Positions 49,844 to 57,339 of a DNA stretch of 64,000 nt are shown piece after piece; position 1 is the stretch's first letter, and each line of letters begins with the position of its first letter. The DNA is taken from the NCBI GenBank assembly GCA_022776215.1, contig JALFIR010000017.1, positions 1-64,000 of the forward strand, written 5' to 3'. The stretch comes from Colivicinus sp022776215. GTDB lineage: Bacteria; Bacillota_I; Bacilli_A; Erysipelotrichales; Erysipelotrichaceae. Both the position numbers and the translations under genes were made by a program. The notes beneath the pieces were generated by a model. That model saw only the letters and a program-made list of their open reading frames with translations, ran no database searches and was not told the origin of the DNA.

Positions 49844-51409
49844 ATGAATAAAAAACCTGTTGTTCTAGTTGTTATGGATGGTGTTGGTGAGAGCGATAAC
49901 ACAAAGGGTAATGCTGTTGCTAATGCTTATACTCCTACATTAGATTATTTAAAGGCTAATAGTCCTTGGACTAAGATTAAGGCTCATGGTACAGCTGTAG
50001 GTCTACCTAGTGATGATGATATGGGTAACTCTGAGGTTGGTCATAATGCGATTGGTTGTGGTCAAGTTTATTCGCAGGGTGCTAAGCTTGTTAATGAGTC
50101 AATTGAGAGTGGTTCAATTTATCAAAGCGAGACTTGGAAGAAGTTAATCGAGAATGCTAAGGGTCATACTTTACATTTCTTAGGTTTACTTTCTGATGGT
50201 AATGTTCACTCAAATATCAAGCATGTTAAGGCTATGATTACTGAGGCTAAGAAAGAGGGAATAAATCGCGTTAGAGTTCATTGCTTAATGGATGGTAGAG
50301 ATGTTCCTGATGCTAGTGGTCTTATTTATATTAATGATTTAGAAGAACATATGGCTTCTTTGAATGATGACACATTTGATGCAAAGATTGCTTCAGGTGG
50401 TGGCAGAATGTATATCACAATGGACCGTTATGAGGCTGATTGGGATATGGTTAGAAGAGGTTGGGATGTTCATGTTGCTGGTATTGGTAGAAAGTTTAAT
50501 AGTGCTACAGAGGCTATTGAGACTTATCGTCAAGAAGGCGGTTATGATGACCAAAATCTTCCTGAGTTTGTTATTTGTGAAAATGATGTACCAGTAGGTA
50601 CTATCGAGGATCATGATTCAGTTATTTTCTTCAATTTCAGAGGTGATAGAGCTCTAGAAATTTCTCGTGCATTTGATAATAATGGTTACAAGTTCACTAA
50701 GAGCAAGGAAGTTGATGTAATGTATGCTGGTATGCTTGAATATGATGGCGACTTACATATTCCTACAAATTATTTAGTTAATCCACCTGAGATTAAGGAT
50801 ACAATGTCAGAATATTTTGTTAAGTATGGTGTTCCTACTTATGCAATTTCTGAGACTCAAAAGTTTGGCCATGTTACTTATTTCTGGAATGGCAATAGAA
50901 GTGAGAAGTTTGATGAGAACTTGGAAACTTGGGTTGAGATTAAGTCTGACTTATGTCCGTTTGATCAAAGACCTTGGATGAAGTCTTCTGATATTACTGA
51001 TAAGCTTGTTGAGGCTATTGATTCTAAGAAGTATACTTTCTTAAGAACTAATTATCCAAATGGTGATATGGTTGGTCATACTGGTGATTATGAAGCTACT
51101 ATTATTGGTGTTGAGTCAGTTGACTTGAATCTAAGAAGAGTAATGGAGGCTTGTAAGCGCAATGATTGCATCCTTCTTGTTACTGCTGACCATGGTAATG
51201 CGGATGAAATGTATCAGAAACAAAAGAAGGAGACTGATCCACTTCAACCAAAGACTTCTCATACTTTAAATAAGGTTCCTTTCATTATCTATAATGCTGA
51301 TGATGTAACTATTAAGGATGGAGAATATGGTTTAAGTAATATCGCAGCTACTGTCTTTAAACTATTAGGTTTAGAAGCTCCAAAGTGCTGGGATAAGCCA
51401 ATGATTTAA
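49844..51409 (+). CDS. gpmI: 2,3-bisphosphoglycerate-independent phosphoglycerate mutase
   Basis: A 521-residue two-domain enzyme of glycolysis interconverting 3- and 2-phosphoglycerate with Mn2+. VVMDGVGESD holds metal ligands, DDMGNSEVGHNAIG near residue 59-72 the phosphoserine nucleophile, GRDVPDASG near 151, and VTADHGNADEMY near 446 the second metal site. A GAAAGAGG ribosome site precedes the start. It is monocistronic with a strong terminator. Confidence 0.95.
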   Translation: MNKKPVVLVVMDGVGESDNTKGNAVANAYTPTLDYLKANSPWTKIKAHGTAVGLPSDDDMGNSEVGHNAIGCGQVYSQGAKLVNESIESGSIYQSETWKKLIENAKGHTLHFLGLLSDGNVHSNIKHVKAMITEAKKEGINRVRVHCLMDGRDVPDASGLIYINDLEEHMASLNDDTFDAKIASGGGRMYITMDRYEADWDMVRRGWDVHVAGIGRKFNSATEAIETYRQEGGYDDQNLPEFVICENDVPVGTIEDHDSVIFFNFRGDRALEISRAFDNNGYKFTKSKEVDVMYAGMLEYDGDLHIPTNYLVNPPEIKDTMSEYFVKYGVPTYAISETQKFGHVTYFWNGNRSEKFDENLETWVEIKSDLCPFDQRPWMKSSDITDKLVEAIDSKKYTFLRTNYPNGDMVGHTGDYEATIIGVESVDLNLRRVMEACKRNDCILLVTADHGNADEMYQKQKKETDPLQPKTSHTLNKVPFIIYNADDVTIKDGEYGLSNIAATVFKLLGLEAPKCWDKPMI

Positions 51410-51412
51410 AAT

Positions 51413-51442
51413 AAATATGGTTCCCTAGGGAACCATATTTTT
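51413..51442 (+). terminator. Intrinsic terminator of gpmI
   Basis: AAATATGGTTCCC (51413-51425) and GGGAACCATATTT (51428-51440) form a 13-bp stem with a TA loop, ending in a T-run. It is near-symmetric, so it may also serve the convergent gene. Confidence 0.85.
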
Positions 51443-51466
51443 GTAAAGAAAAAGATAATCAAAAGA

Positions 51467-51871
51467 TTATCTTACTAGTGAGCTAACAAGCTTTCCAAGT
51501 GATAAGATGTTGTTGGCTTTTTTATTTAATTTATGTACTTTATTAATAGATTTATGAATACTTCTCTTTTTCTTTTTAGTGTCGAAGAAGTCTTTAGTAA
51601 TGGCTTTAATAAGGGAAATTGTTCCAAATATTTTTAGGAAGAATGGAATGCTTGTAGTAGCTGTATATTCAACTTTTGTAAGTTTTTCTTGTGTTTCTAC
51701 AAGTTTTGCATCAATTCGTTCTTGTGTTTCTAATAGCTTAGAACTTGAATTAGCTAGGATAATTAGTTTCTTAAACATCATAATAAGGACAATTATGATA
51801 ATAATTGCCAATAAGTAATAGATGTATTTAATGTAAGAATTATATACTGTTAAAAATGATAGTATGTCCAT
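51467..51871 (-). CDS. Small membrane-anchored protein, unknown function
   Basis: A 134-residue protein with one hydrophobic helix at about residues 17-37. A predicted coiled coil follows (LLETQERIDAKLVETQEKL, heptad-like) and then a very basic C-terminus rich in KKKRS and HKLNKKA. I recognise no family. It follows yigZ by 4 bp on the minus strand. Its start shows TAAAAT, AAATAT, ATG with no ribosome site, the same layout as other leaderless starts here, even though it could also be co-transcribed with yigZ. Confidence 0.6.
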   Translation of the reverse strand: MDILSFLTVYNSYIKYIYYLLAIIIIIVLIMMFKKLIILANSSSKLLETQERIDAKLVETQEKLTKVEYTATTSIPFFLKIFGTISLIKAITKDFFDTKKKKRSIHKSINKVHKLNKKANNILSLGKLVSSLVR

Positions 51872-51875
51872 ATAT

Positions 51876-52472
51876 TTATTTTATCACCTTTTGAATAATT
51901 TCTTTTCCAATGCATGTGGGAACTATGCCTCTTGTGATTTCAACTATCTTATTATTGATGTTTTCGTCTTTTAATACATAGTTGAAAGTAACGTTTTCAT
52001 CATAGTCAGCATCTAGTTTAAGTGTATTAGCCATTAAGATAGGATTTACCTTGTTGGCAATTTCATAAGATAAGACAATTTGGTACTTGTTGTAGGGAAT
52101 ATCTTCCATGATGGTTGCTTGTTTTAAGGCTTCACTTACACTATTACCATAGGCTCTTATAAGCCCACCAGCACCTAGTTTAATACCACCAAAGTATCTT
52201 ACTACTAAAGCGCAGGTGTTGTTTAGGTTGTTTTTAACAAGAACGTTTAAGATGGGCGCTCCTGCCGTGCCGTTTGGTTCTCCATCATCGCTGCTTCTTT
52301 TAATATCACCAATTACCAGTGCTGAGCATGCATGAGTAGCATCATAGTGTTTCTTTTTTATTTCTTTTAGATAGTCTTTAAAGTCTTGTTCATCTTTAAC
52401 TGGTTTTAAGTAGGTTATGAATCTGCTTTTTTCAATTACAATGGTGTTGACTGTTTCCTGTTTTACGTACAT
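51876..52472 (-). CDS. YigZ/IMPACT family protein
   Basis: A 198-residue protein of the UPF0029/IMPACT family. The conserved core is HACSALVIGD, SDDGEPNGTAGAPIL near residue 72, and VVRYFGGIKLGAGGLIRAYG near 95. Members may act on translation or as regulators; the bacterial role is unsettled. The start at 52472 gives the normal length and shows TATAAT, AAATTT, ATG without a ribosome site. It is divergent from the small ORF at 52510. Confidence 0.88.
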   Translation of the reverse strand: MYVKQETVNTIVIEKSRFITYLKPVKDEQDFKDYLKEIKKKHYDATHACSALVIGDIKRSSDDGEPNGTAGAPILNVLVKNNLNNTCALVVRYFGGIKLGAGGLIRAYGNSVSEALKQATIMEDIPYNKYQIVLSYEIANKVNPILMANTLKLDADYDENVTFNYVLKDENINNKIVEITRGIVPTCIGKEIIQKVIK

Positions 52473-52509
52473 AAATTTATTATACTGATTTTGTGCTAAA
52501 ATATTAAGC

Positions 52510-52665
52510 ATGCGAACTTTAGAAGAAGTATTGAAGGATCTTGAAGAGGCTGAAAAGGAATTTCAAGAGAAATGTGATGTCTATGGTATCAAGGATGATA
52601 CTATGAAGAAGAAAGAGACAGAAGTTAAAGAAAATAAGGATGAGGCTAGTGTTAATAATGACTAG
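52510..52665 (+). CDS. Small acidic protein, 51 residues
   Basis: A short ORF of 51 codons beginning MRTLEEVLKDLEEAEKEF and ending in a Lys/Glu-rich tail. The first half is a likely amphipathic helix. It has a good gene context: TAAAAT lies 7 nt before the ATG, and an intrinsic terminator (GCTAGT/ACTAGC then TTTTTC) overlaps its stop codon. So it looks like a complete one-gene transcript without a ribosome site. No family is recognised. Confidence 0.6.
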   Translation: MRTLEEVLKDLEEAEKEFQEKCDVYGIKDDTMKKKETEVKENKDEASVNND

Positions 52666-52671
52666 CTTTTT
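52645..52671 (+). terminator. Terminator of the 51-residue gene
   Basis: GCTAGT (52645-52650) pairs with ACTAGC (52661-52666), followed by TTTTTC. The second arm contains the stop codon. Confidence 0.65.
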
Positions 52672-52755
52672 CTTATGATAAAACAATTACTTGTCTCTAG
52701 AGAAGCTGGTAAAGTAATTTTAACAAAAATCACTAAAAACATTATTTCTATTAAA

Positions 52756-52790
52756 AAGTATATTTTGAAAGTATATTTTAAGTATATTTT
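52756..52790 (+). promoter_or_regulatory. Three tandem AAGTATATTTT repeats (putative operator)
   Basis: Exact copies of AAGTATATTTT begin at 52756, 52769 and 52780, with a degenerate fourth (CAGTACATATT) at 52792. They lie just before the AlbA_2-domain regulator gene and are probably its own binding sites. Confidence 0.65.
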
Positions 52791-52819
52791 ACAGTACATA
52801 TTGATAAAAGGAGAATAAT

Positions 52820-54124
52820 ATGAATATCGGTTTCGAGAATGAGTATCAAGAATTTAAAGAGGAGTTAGGGCAACTTGATAAGGGCTTAAAATCACTTACT
52901 TCAATGCTTAATAAACATGGAAAGGCTACTGTTTATTTTGGTGTAAACGATGATGGAAATGTTTGTGGTTTGTCTATTGGTAAGGAAACGTTAATGGATA
53001 TTAGAAATAGAATCCGTGATAAGATTGAACCACGCATTTATGCCGATATTGAAGAATTAAAGGATGATACTGGTAAGGCCTATATAAAGATCACCGTAAG
53101 TGGGCTGGATATACCCTACTCATTTGATGGTAGATACTATTTGAGAAATGTTTCAGCTGATGAAAAGGTAACAAACGATGTGTTGAGAAAAATGCTTGCT
53201 TCATCTGATTCAGATATTTTGCGCCAAAAGTCTTCTCCTAATCAAAATTTAAGTTTTAATTCATTGTTTGGAATACTAGCTGGTAATGGAATCCATCCAA
53301 AACCAACTAAAGAATTTTATTCTAATTATTGGCTGTTAAATAGAGATGGTAATTTTAATATGAATGCCTATTTATTGTCTGATAAAAATGAAATATCTTT
53401 AAAGGTTGTGGTTTTTGAGGGAATGGATAAAAGTGTTATGTCTAAAAGAACTGAGTATGGTAGCAAATGTCTTTTGATTTCGGTTTCAGAGGTTTTGCAG
53501 TATTTTGAGGCAATAAATATCACTGATGTTAATCTTGAAGGTGCACTTAGAAAAGAACAATCTTTATTTGACTTTCCAAGTTTTAGAGAAGCTTGGATTA
53601 ATGCTTGTTTGCATAATGATTGGAAAGATGGTATTGCTCCTTCTGTGTATATGTTTGATGACCGTATTGAAGTTGTTTCATATGGTGGACTTCCTTTTTC
53701 TTTGTCTAAAGAAGGTTTTTATCATGGAACAAGTGTACCTGTGAATAAAAGTTTACTAACAATATTTATGACAGCTAAATATGCTGAACAAAGTGGTCAT
53801 GGAATTCCTACAATAGTTGAAAAGTATGGCAGAGATGTATTTTCTTTTGATGATGGAATGCTAAAGGTTACTATTCCTTTAGCTTTTGAAAGACCTGAAG
53901 TAGTAAATCGAAAAAGAATTGCACTTAATAAGAGTGGTTTAAATGAAAATCAAAAAATAATAGTCGATATTTTATCAAAAGATGGAAGATTGACAATTAA
54001 AGAAGTTGCAGAAAAAACTGGCATTAGCGTTCCTGGCGTTCAAAAAATTTGTTCTAAATTACAAGAATATGGAATTATTGAACGAAATGGTTCAAAACGT
54101 GATGGTAGGTGGGTTGTTAAATAA
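52820..54124 (+). CDS. AlbA_2 (Schlafen-like) domain ATP-binding transcriptional regulator
   Basis: A 434-residue protein of the class often annotated as RNA-binding/ATP-binding regulators. It has an N-terminal AlbA_2 domain (residues about 5-125, with EYQEFKEELG, TVYFGVNDDG and YLRNVSADEK), a central HATPase_c_4-like region (REAWINACLHNDW, IEVVSYGGLP, EQSGHGIPTIVEKYG), and a C-terminal winged helix (RLTIKEVAEKTGISVPGVQKI). A ribosome site (AAAGGAGAA) precedes the start. The Fic gene follows by 9 bp. Control of that gene and of itself through the upstream repeats is plausible. Confidence 0.82.
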   Translation: MNIGFENEYQEFKEELGQLDKGLKSLTSMLNKHGKATVYFGVNDDGNVCGLSIGKETLMDIRNRIRDKIEPRIYADIEELKDDTGKAYIKITVSGLDIPYSFDGRYYLRNVSADEKVTNDVLRKMLASSDSDILRQKSSPNQNLSFNSLFGILAGNGIHPKPTKEFYSNYWLLNRDGNFNMNAYLLSDKNEISLKVVVFEGMDKSVMSKRTEYGSKCLLISVSEVLQYFEAINITDVNLEGALRKEQSLFDFPSFREAWINACLHNDWKDGIAPSVYMFDDRIEVVSYGGLPFSLSKEGFYHGTSVPVNKSLLTIFMTAKYAEQSGHGIPTIVEKYGRDVFSFDDGMLKVTIPLAFERPEVVNRKRIALNKSGLNENQKIIVDILSKDGRLTIKEVAEKTGISVPGVQKICSKLQEYGIIERNGSKRDGRWVVK

Positions 54125-54133
54125 AATTGTGCT

Positions 54134-54955
54134 ATGTTCTCTTTTCATAAAAATGTATATGGATATGTGAAATCAATTGATTATTGGAAGAGTCTAGAAA
54201 TAGACTCGTTAGATAAAACACAAGATATTCTAAAAGATTTTAGAATCCTTTTCTCATATCATTCTGGAGTAATTGAGAATACTAATATCAAGTATCTAGA
54301 TGTAAAAGAAATATTTGATAGTAGGAGAGTAATTAATTATACAGGCGGTCTTTTTACTTTGTATGAGATTGATAATTTAAGAATTAGTTTCGATTATATG
54401 CTTATTAAAGCTATCGATAAAGAACCTTTAACTGAGGAAATAATTAAGAAGTTTCATAAATTGTTGACTAGCCGTACCTATGATGAGAGAAGATATGTGG
54501 TTAATGAGGAAAGGTCAGGCGAATATAAGAAGCATGATTATGTTACTGGTAAGAATGAGGTTGGTTCTTTGCCTGTTGATGTATCTAATGATATGAGGAA
54601 TCTTATAGAAGAAGTTAGTGGAATAGAACTAAAAAGTGATGAAGATGTTTTGGTGTTGGTTGCTTATGTTCATAATATGATCGAGCATATTCATCCTTTT
54701 GCGGATGGGAATGGAAGACTTGGAAGGTTACTTATTAATTATTTGTTGTTGGTAAATGGTTTGCCACCTTTGATTATTTTTGATGATGATAAGAGTTTGT
54801 ATTATGAGTGTCTTCTAAAATTTGATGAAAATGACAATCTTTCTTCAACAGTTGAGTTTTTAAAGTATGAGATGGAGAAAACTTGGGAAAAAGTGATAGA
54901 TAAATACAAAGCAGAGAATAACAATAATCACAATAAACTTAGAATGTTCTTGTGA
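54134..54955 (+). CDS. Fic family AMP-transferase, class II (N-terminal inhibitory helix)
   Basis: A 273-residue Fic enzyme predicted to transfer AMP or another nucleotide part to proteins. The active-site loop HPFADGNGRLGR is complete (residues about 187-198). The inhibitory motif S/TxxxE(G/N) appears near residue 44 as SGVIEN, so it should be self-inhibited. It follows the AlbA_2 regulator. TAAAAT, then TGTGCT and ATG suggest an additional leaderless start inside the end of the regulator gene. The target is unknown. Confidence 0.88.
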   Translation: MFSFHKNVYGYVKSIDYWKSLEIDSLDKTQDILKDFRILFSYHSGVIENTNIKYLDVKEIFDSRRVINYTGGLFTLYEIDNLRISFDYMLIKAIDKEPLTEEIIKKFHKLLTSRTYDERRYVVNEERSGEYKKHDYVTGKNEVGSLPVDVSNDMRNLIEEVSGIELKSDEDVLVLVAYVHNMIEHIHPFADGNGRLGRLLINYLLLVNGLPPLIIFDDDKSLYYECLLKFDENDNLSSTVEFLKYEMEKTWEKVIDKYKAENNNNHNKLRMFL

Positions 54956-54963
54956 TTTTCGAA

Positions 54964-55001
54964 TAAAAAAGCGATGCAAGTTTTTATGCTTACATCGCTT
55001 A
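54964..55001. terminator. Bidirectional terminator between fic and hsp20
   Basis: AAGCGATG (54969-54976) pairs with CATCGCTT (54993-55000), with an inner AAG/CTT helix. On the minus strand TTTTTT follows, making a clear terminator for hsp20. It lies between convergent genes and may serve both. Confidence 0.75.
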
Positions 55002-55025
55002 TGGCCTATGCGTTGGCCTTATGAT

Positions 55026-55448
55026 TTATTCAATTGAAATAGTTTCTGTTGATTCGATTTGTTTTTGTTTAGCAGATGGTACTGTTACTTGTAACATACC
55101 GTTTTCAAATTTAGCTTTTACATCTTCAGCTTTAATGTTGTCACCAACATAGAATGATCTAGAACAAGATCCGAAGTTTCTTTCGCTTCTTACTAGATTA
55201 CCCTTAGCATCCTTTTCTTCATCAGTTGTATTATGAGTGGCTTTAATACTTAGGTAACCGTTAGATAATTCCATAGTTACATCTTCCTTCTTATATCCTG
55301 GAACTTCAATATCTAGAGTATAATAACCATCCTTTTCGTGAACATCAGTTTTCATAATAGAATCAAATCCTTGACGGTTGAATTCAGTTGGGAAGAAACC
55401 ATCAAACATATCATCAAATAAATCATATTTTCTAGGCATATATTTCAT
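55026..55448 (-). CDS. Hsp20 family small heat shock protein
   Basis: A 140-residue ATP-independent chaperone. The alpha-crystallin domain spans about residues 35-130, with VEVPGYKKEDVTMEL-like and FENGMLQVTVPSA motifs; the C-terminal tail carries the oligomer-forming ISIE. The ATG at 55448 follows AGGAGG; the longer frame to 55469 has no ribosome site. CIRCE-like elements just upstream suggest control by the HrcA repressor. Confidence 0.92.
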   Translation of the reverse strand: MKYMPRKYDLFDDMFDGFFPTEFNRQGFDSIMKTDVHEKDGYYTLDIEVPGYKKEDVTMELSNGYLSIKATHNTTDEEKDAKGNLVRSERNFGSCSRSFYVGDNIKAEDVKAKFENGMLQVTVPSAKQKQIESTETISIE

Positions 55449-55504
55449 ATTAATTTTCCTCCTGTACATCTATTTCTTTGTACACTTATATACTATCACA
55501 TTGT

Positions 55505-55554
55505 TTAGCAGTGTCAATAGAAAAGTGCTAGCAATTGTGATAATTAAGTGCTAA
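55505..55554 (-). promoter_or_regulatory. Two overlapping CIRCE-like elements at the hsp20 promoter
   Basis: Element A is TTAGCAGTG-N9-AAGTGCTAG (55505-55531) and element B is CTAGCAATT-N9-AAGTGCTAA (55528-55554). CIRCE is TTAGCACTC-N9-GAGTGCTAA, so both keep the exact 9-nt spacer and most arm positions. Element A overlaps the minus-strand -35 TTGACA (55517-55512). HrcA control is inferred. Confidence 0.55.
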
Positions 55555-55564
55555 ATGTTGATAA

Positions 55565-55589
55565 AAAGAAAAGATCCTTTTTAGGATCT
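55565..55589 (-). terminator. Terminator of the nucleotidyltransferase gene
   Basis: AGATCCT (55572-55578) and AGGATCT (55583-55589) with a 4-nt loop. On the minus strand TTTTCTTTTT follows. Confidence 0.8.
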
Positions 55590-56505
55590 ACTTCTTCCAT
55601 AGGTCAAATGGATATGTTCCATTGTCTTTAAAGCTTTGAATCTTAGCTACAACAGATGGTTTATCTGCTTGATATGTAACACCAAACCAAGAATCTTCAC
55701 TAGTTAATACTTTTACTTTAGCCTTATTGTCTCTTACTAAGTAACCAACATGGTTAGGAAGTAATGCTTCATACTTAAGAGGATTAGATTTGATTCCTTC
55801 AGGTAATTCAGCAGTAAAAATTTCTTGTAGTTTACCAATAACAGATGGCTTGAAGCCCCAGAAGTTCATTGATACTGGAGTTCCCATTTCAAGAGGAAGG
55901 TAAGTACCATCTTCTTCAAATTCAACACCATCATGATTATCGTTCCATTTAATATTCATAACTTCTTTGATTGAAGTTAAGTAATTGTTTTCATCTTTTT
56001 GACATACGCCACGAGTAACTGTACCGTTGTCTGATAAAGTATTTTCTACCTTGTAACCAACCATACAGTATTCATTGTCGTCAGTTGTTTCGTCAAAGTA
56101 TTTGCTTACTTTTTCAAAAGCGTCACGTCCATAGAAGTCATCTGCGTTACAAATAACAAATGGATCATCCTTTAGAATGTTTCTACAAGCAAGTAGAGCA
56201 TGTGTTGTTCCCCAAGGCTTCTTTCTTTCTTCAGGAACTGTATTGCCCTCTGGGATATCGTTGATGTCTTGAAACGCATAAGTTACTTCGATGAATGGTC
56301 TAATTTTCTTTACGATGTGTCCTTCGAAGATTTCTTCGTGTTCTTTTCTAATGATTAGAACTAATTTTTCAAAACCTGATTTAATTGCATCATAGATAGT
56401 GAAATCGATAATTGATTCACCGTTTGAGCCAAGAGTGTCAACTTGCTTAAGTCCGCCGTATCTTGATCCCATACCCGCAGCTAAGATTACTAATGTTTTT
56501 TTCAT
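55588..56505 (-). CDS. Nucleotidyltransferase family protein (sugar-phosphate type)
   Basis: A 305-residue GT-A-like nucleotidyltransferase. The N-terminal LAAGMGSRYGGLKQ is the nucleotide-binding signature, FVICNADDFYG near residue 115 holds the metal-binding Asp pair, and GTPVSMNFWGF lies near 209. It should activate a sugar-phosphate or similar compound with an NTP. The family is broad and the substrate cannot be named. AAGGAG lies in the leader about 20 nt before the start. It follows the sirtuin gene on the same strand. Confidence 0.82.
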   Translation of the reverse strand: MKKTLVILAAGMGSRYGGLKQVDTLGSNGESIIDFTIYDAIKSGFEKLVLIIRKEHEEIFEGHIVKKIRPFIEVTYAFQDINDIPEGNTVPEERKKPWGTTHALLACRNILKDDPFVICNADDFYGRDAFEKVSKYFDETTDDNEYCMVGYKVENTLSDNGTVTRGVCQKDENNYLTSIKEVMNIKWNDNHDGVEFEEDGTYLPLEMGTPVSMNFWGFKPSVIGKLQEIFTAELPEGIKSNPLKYEALLPNHVGYLVRDNKAKVKVLTSEDSWFGVTYQADKPSVVAKIQSFKDNGTYPFDLWKK

Positions 56506-56535
56506 ATATATTAATTACGTACTCCTTATCTATAA

Positions 56536-57240
56536 TTATAGATGAATTTTCTTAAAAGTATCACTAATAGAGTCGTGAATTACGATATCACAGCATTCAT
56601 CTGATTTAGTTGGCTCTTTATTGATGATTACAAGAGTATCTCCCCTAAAGTATCTAACAAGTCCTGCGGCTGGATAGACATTCAATGAAGTGCCTAAGAT
56701 AATCATTAAATCAGCATTGTGTATGGCTTTGACTGATTGTTCAATTGTATCGGAATCTAATGCTTCTTCATATAAGACAACATCAGGTTTAATGATGCCA
56801 CCACACTTACAATAAGGAACACCATCTTGTTTTAGGATATCGCTTAGTGTATAAAACTTATTACATTTCATACAATGATTTCTAAAGATGGAACCATGTA
56901 GTTCATATACTTTCTTGTTGCCTGCAATGGTATGTAGTCCATCAATGTTTTGAGTGAGAACTGTTACATCTTTTGTGTCTTGAAGCTTGGCAATAAACAT
57001 GTGACCATAATTAGGTTTAGCATTCTCATAAACCATCTTATCTTTATAGAATTCATAGAAAGTTTTTGGATCTTGCATAAAGTAAGAATGGGATATTATT
57101 TCTTCTGCATGTTTATTATTTTTGTATAGACCAGTATTCGATCTAAAGTCTGGAATTCCAGAGTCAGTTGACATGCCAGCTCCTGTAAAAAAGACAATTT
57201 TGTGTGCTTTATTAATAGCTTCTTGTAGTTTGTTTATCAT
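56536..57240 (-). CDS. cobB: Sirtuin NAD-dependent protein deacylase
   Basis: A 234-residue Sir2-family enzyme that removes acyl groups from lysine with NAD+. GAGMSTDSGIPDFRS near residues 20-34, TQNIDGLH near 96 and the catalytic His in YELHGSIF near 113 are intact. Zinc ligands are CMKC and a later CKC pair. GTSLNVYPAAGL binds NAD. The start shows TATAAT, AAAAAC, ATG with no ribosome site, so a leaderless mRNA is likely. Confidence 0.93.
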   Translation of the reverse strand: MINKLQEAINKAHKIVFFTGAGMSTDSGIPDFRSNTGLYKNNKHAEEIISHSYFMQDPKTFYEFYKDKMVYENAKPNYGHMFIAKLQDTKDVTVLTQNIDGLHTIAGNKKVYELHGSIFRNHCMKCNKFYTLSDILKQDGVPYCKCGGIIKPDVVLYEEALDSDTIEQSVKAIHNADLMIILGTSLNVYPAAGLVRYFRGDTLVIINKEPTKSDECCDIVIHDSISDTFKKIHL

Positions 57241-57339
57241 GTTTTTATTATAGTTGCCCTTAAAAATACATGCAAATTAATGGTATATATCTCTAAACAC
57301 TTTGTTTGCCTCTAAAAACACATCAATTCTAAGGGCAAG

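Noticed and set aside
57254..57338. Inverted repeat TTGCCCTTA/TAAGGGCAA flanking the gap between sirtuin and Fic genes, as ends of a mobile element
   Set aside because: The arms are 9 bp and only 67 bp apart, with no gene between them. There is no sign of a transposon; it may be a weak hairpin.
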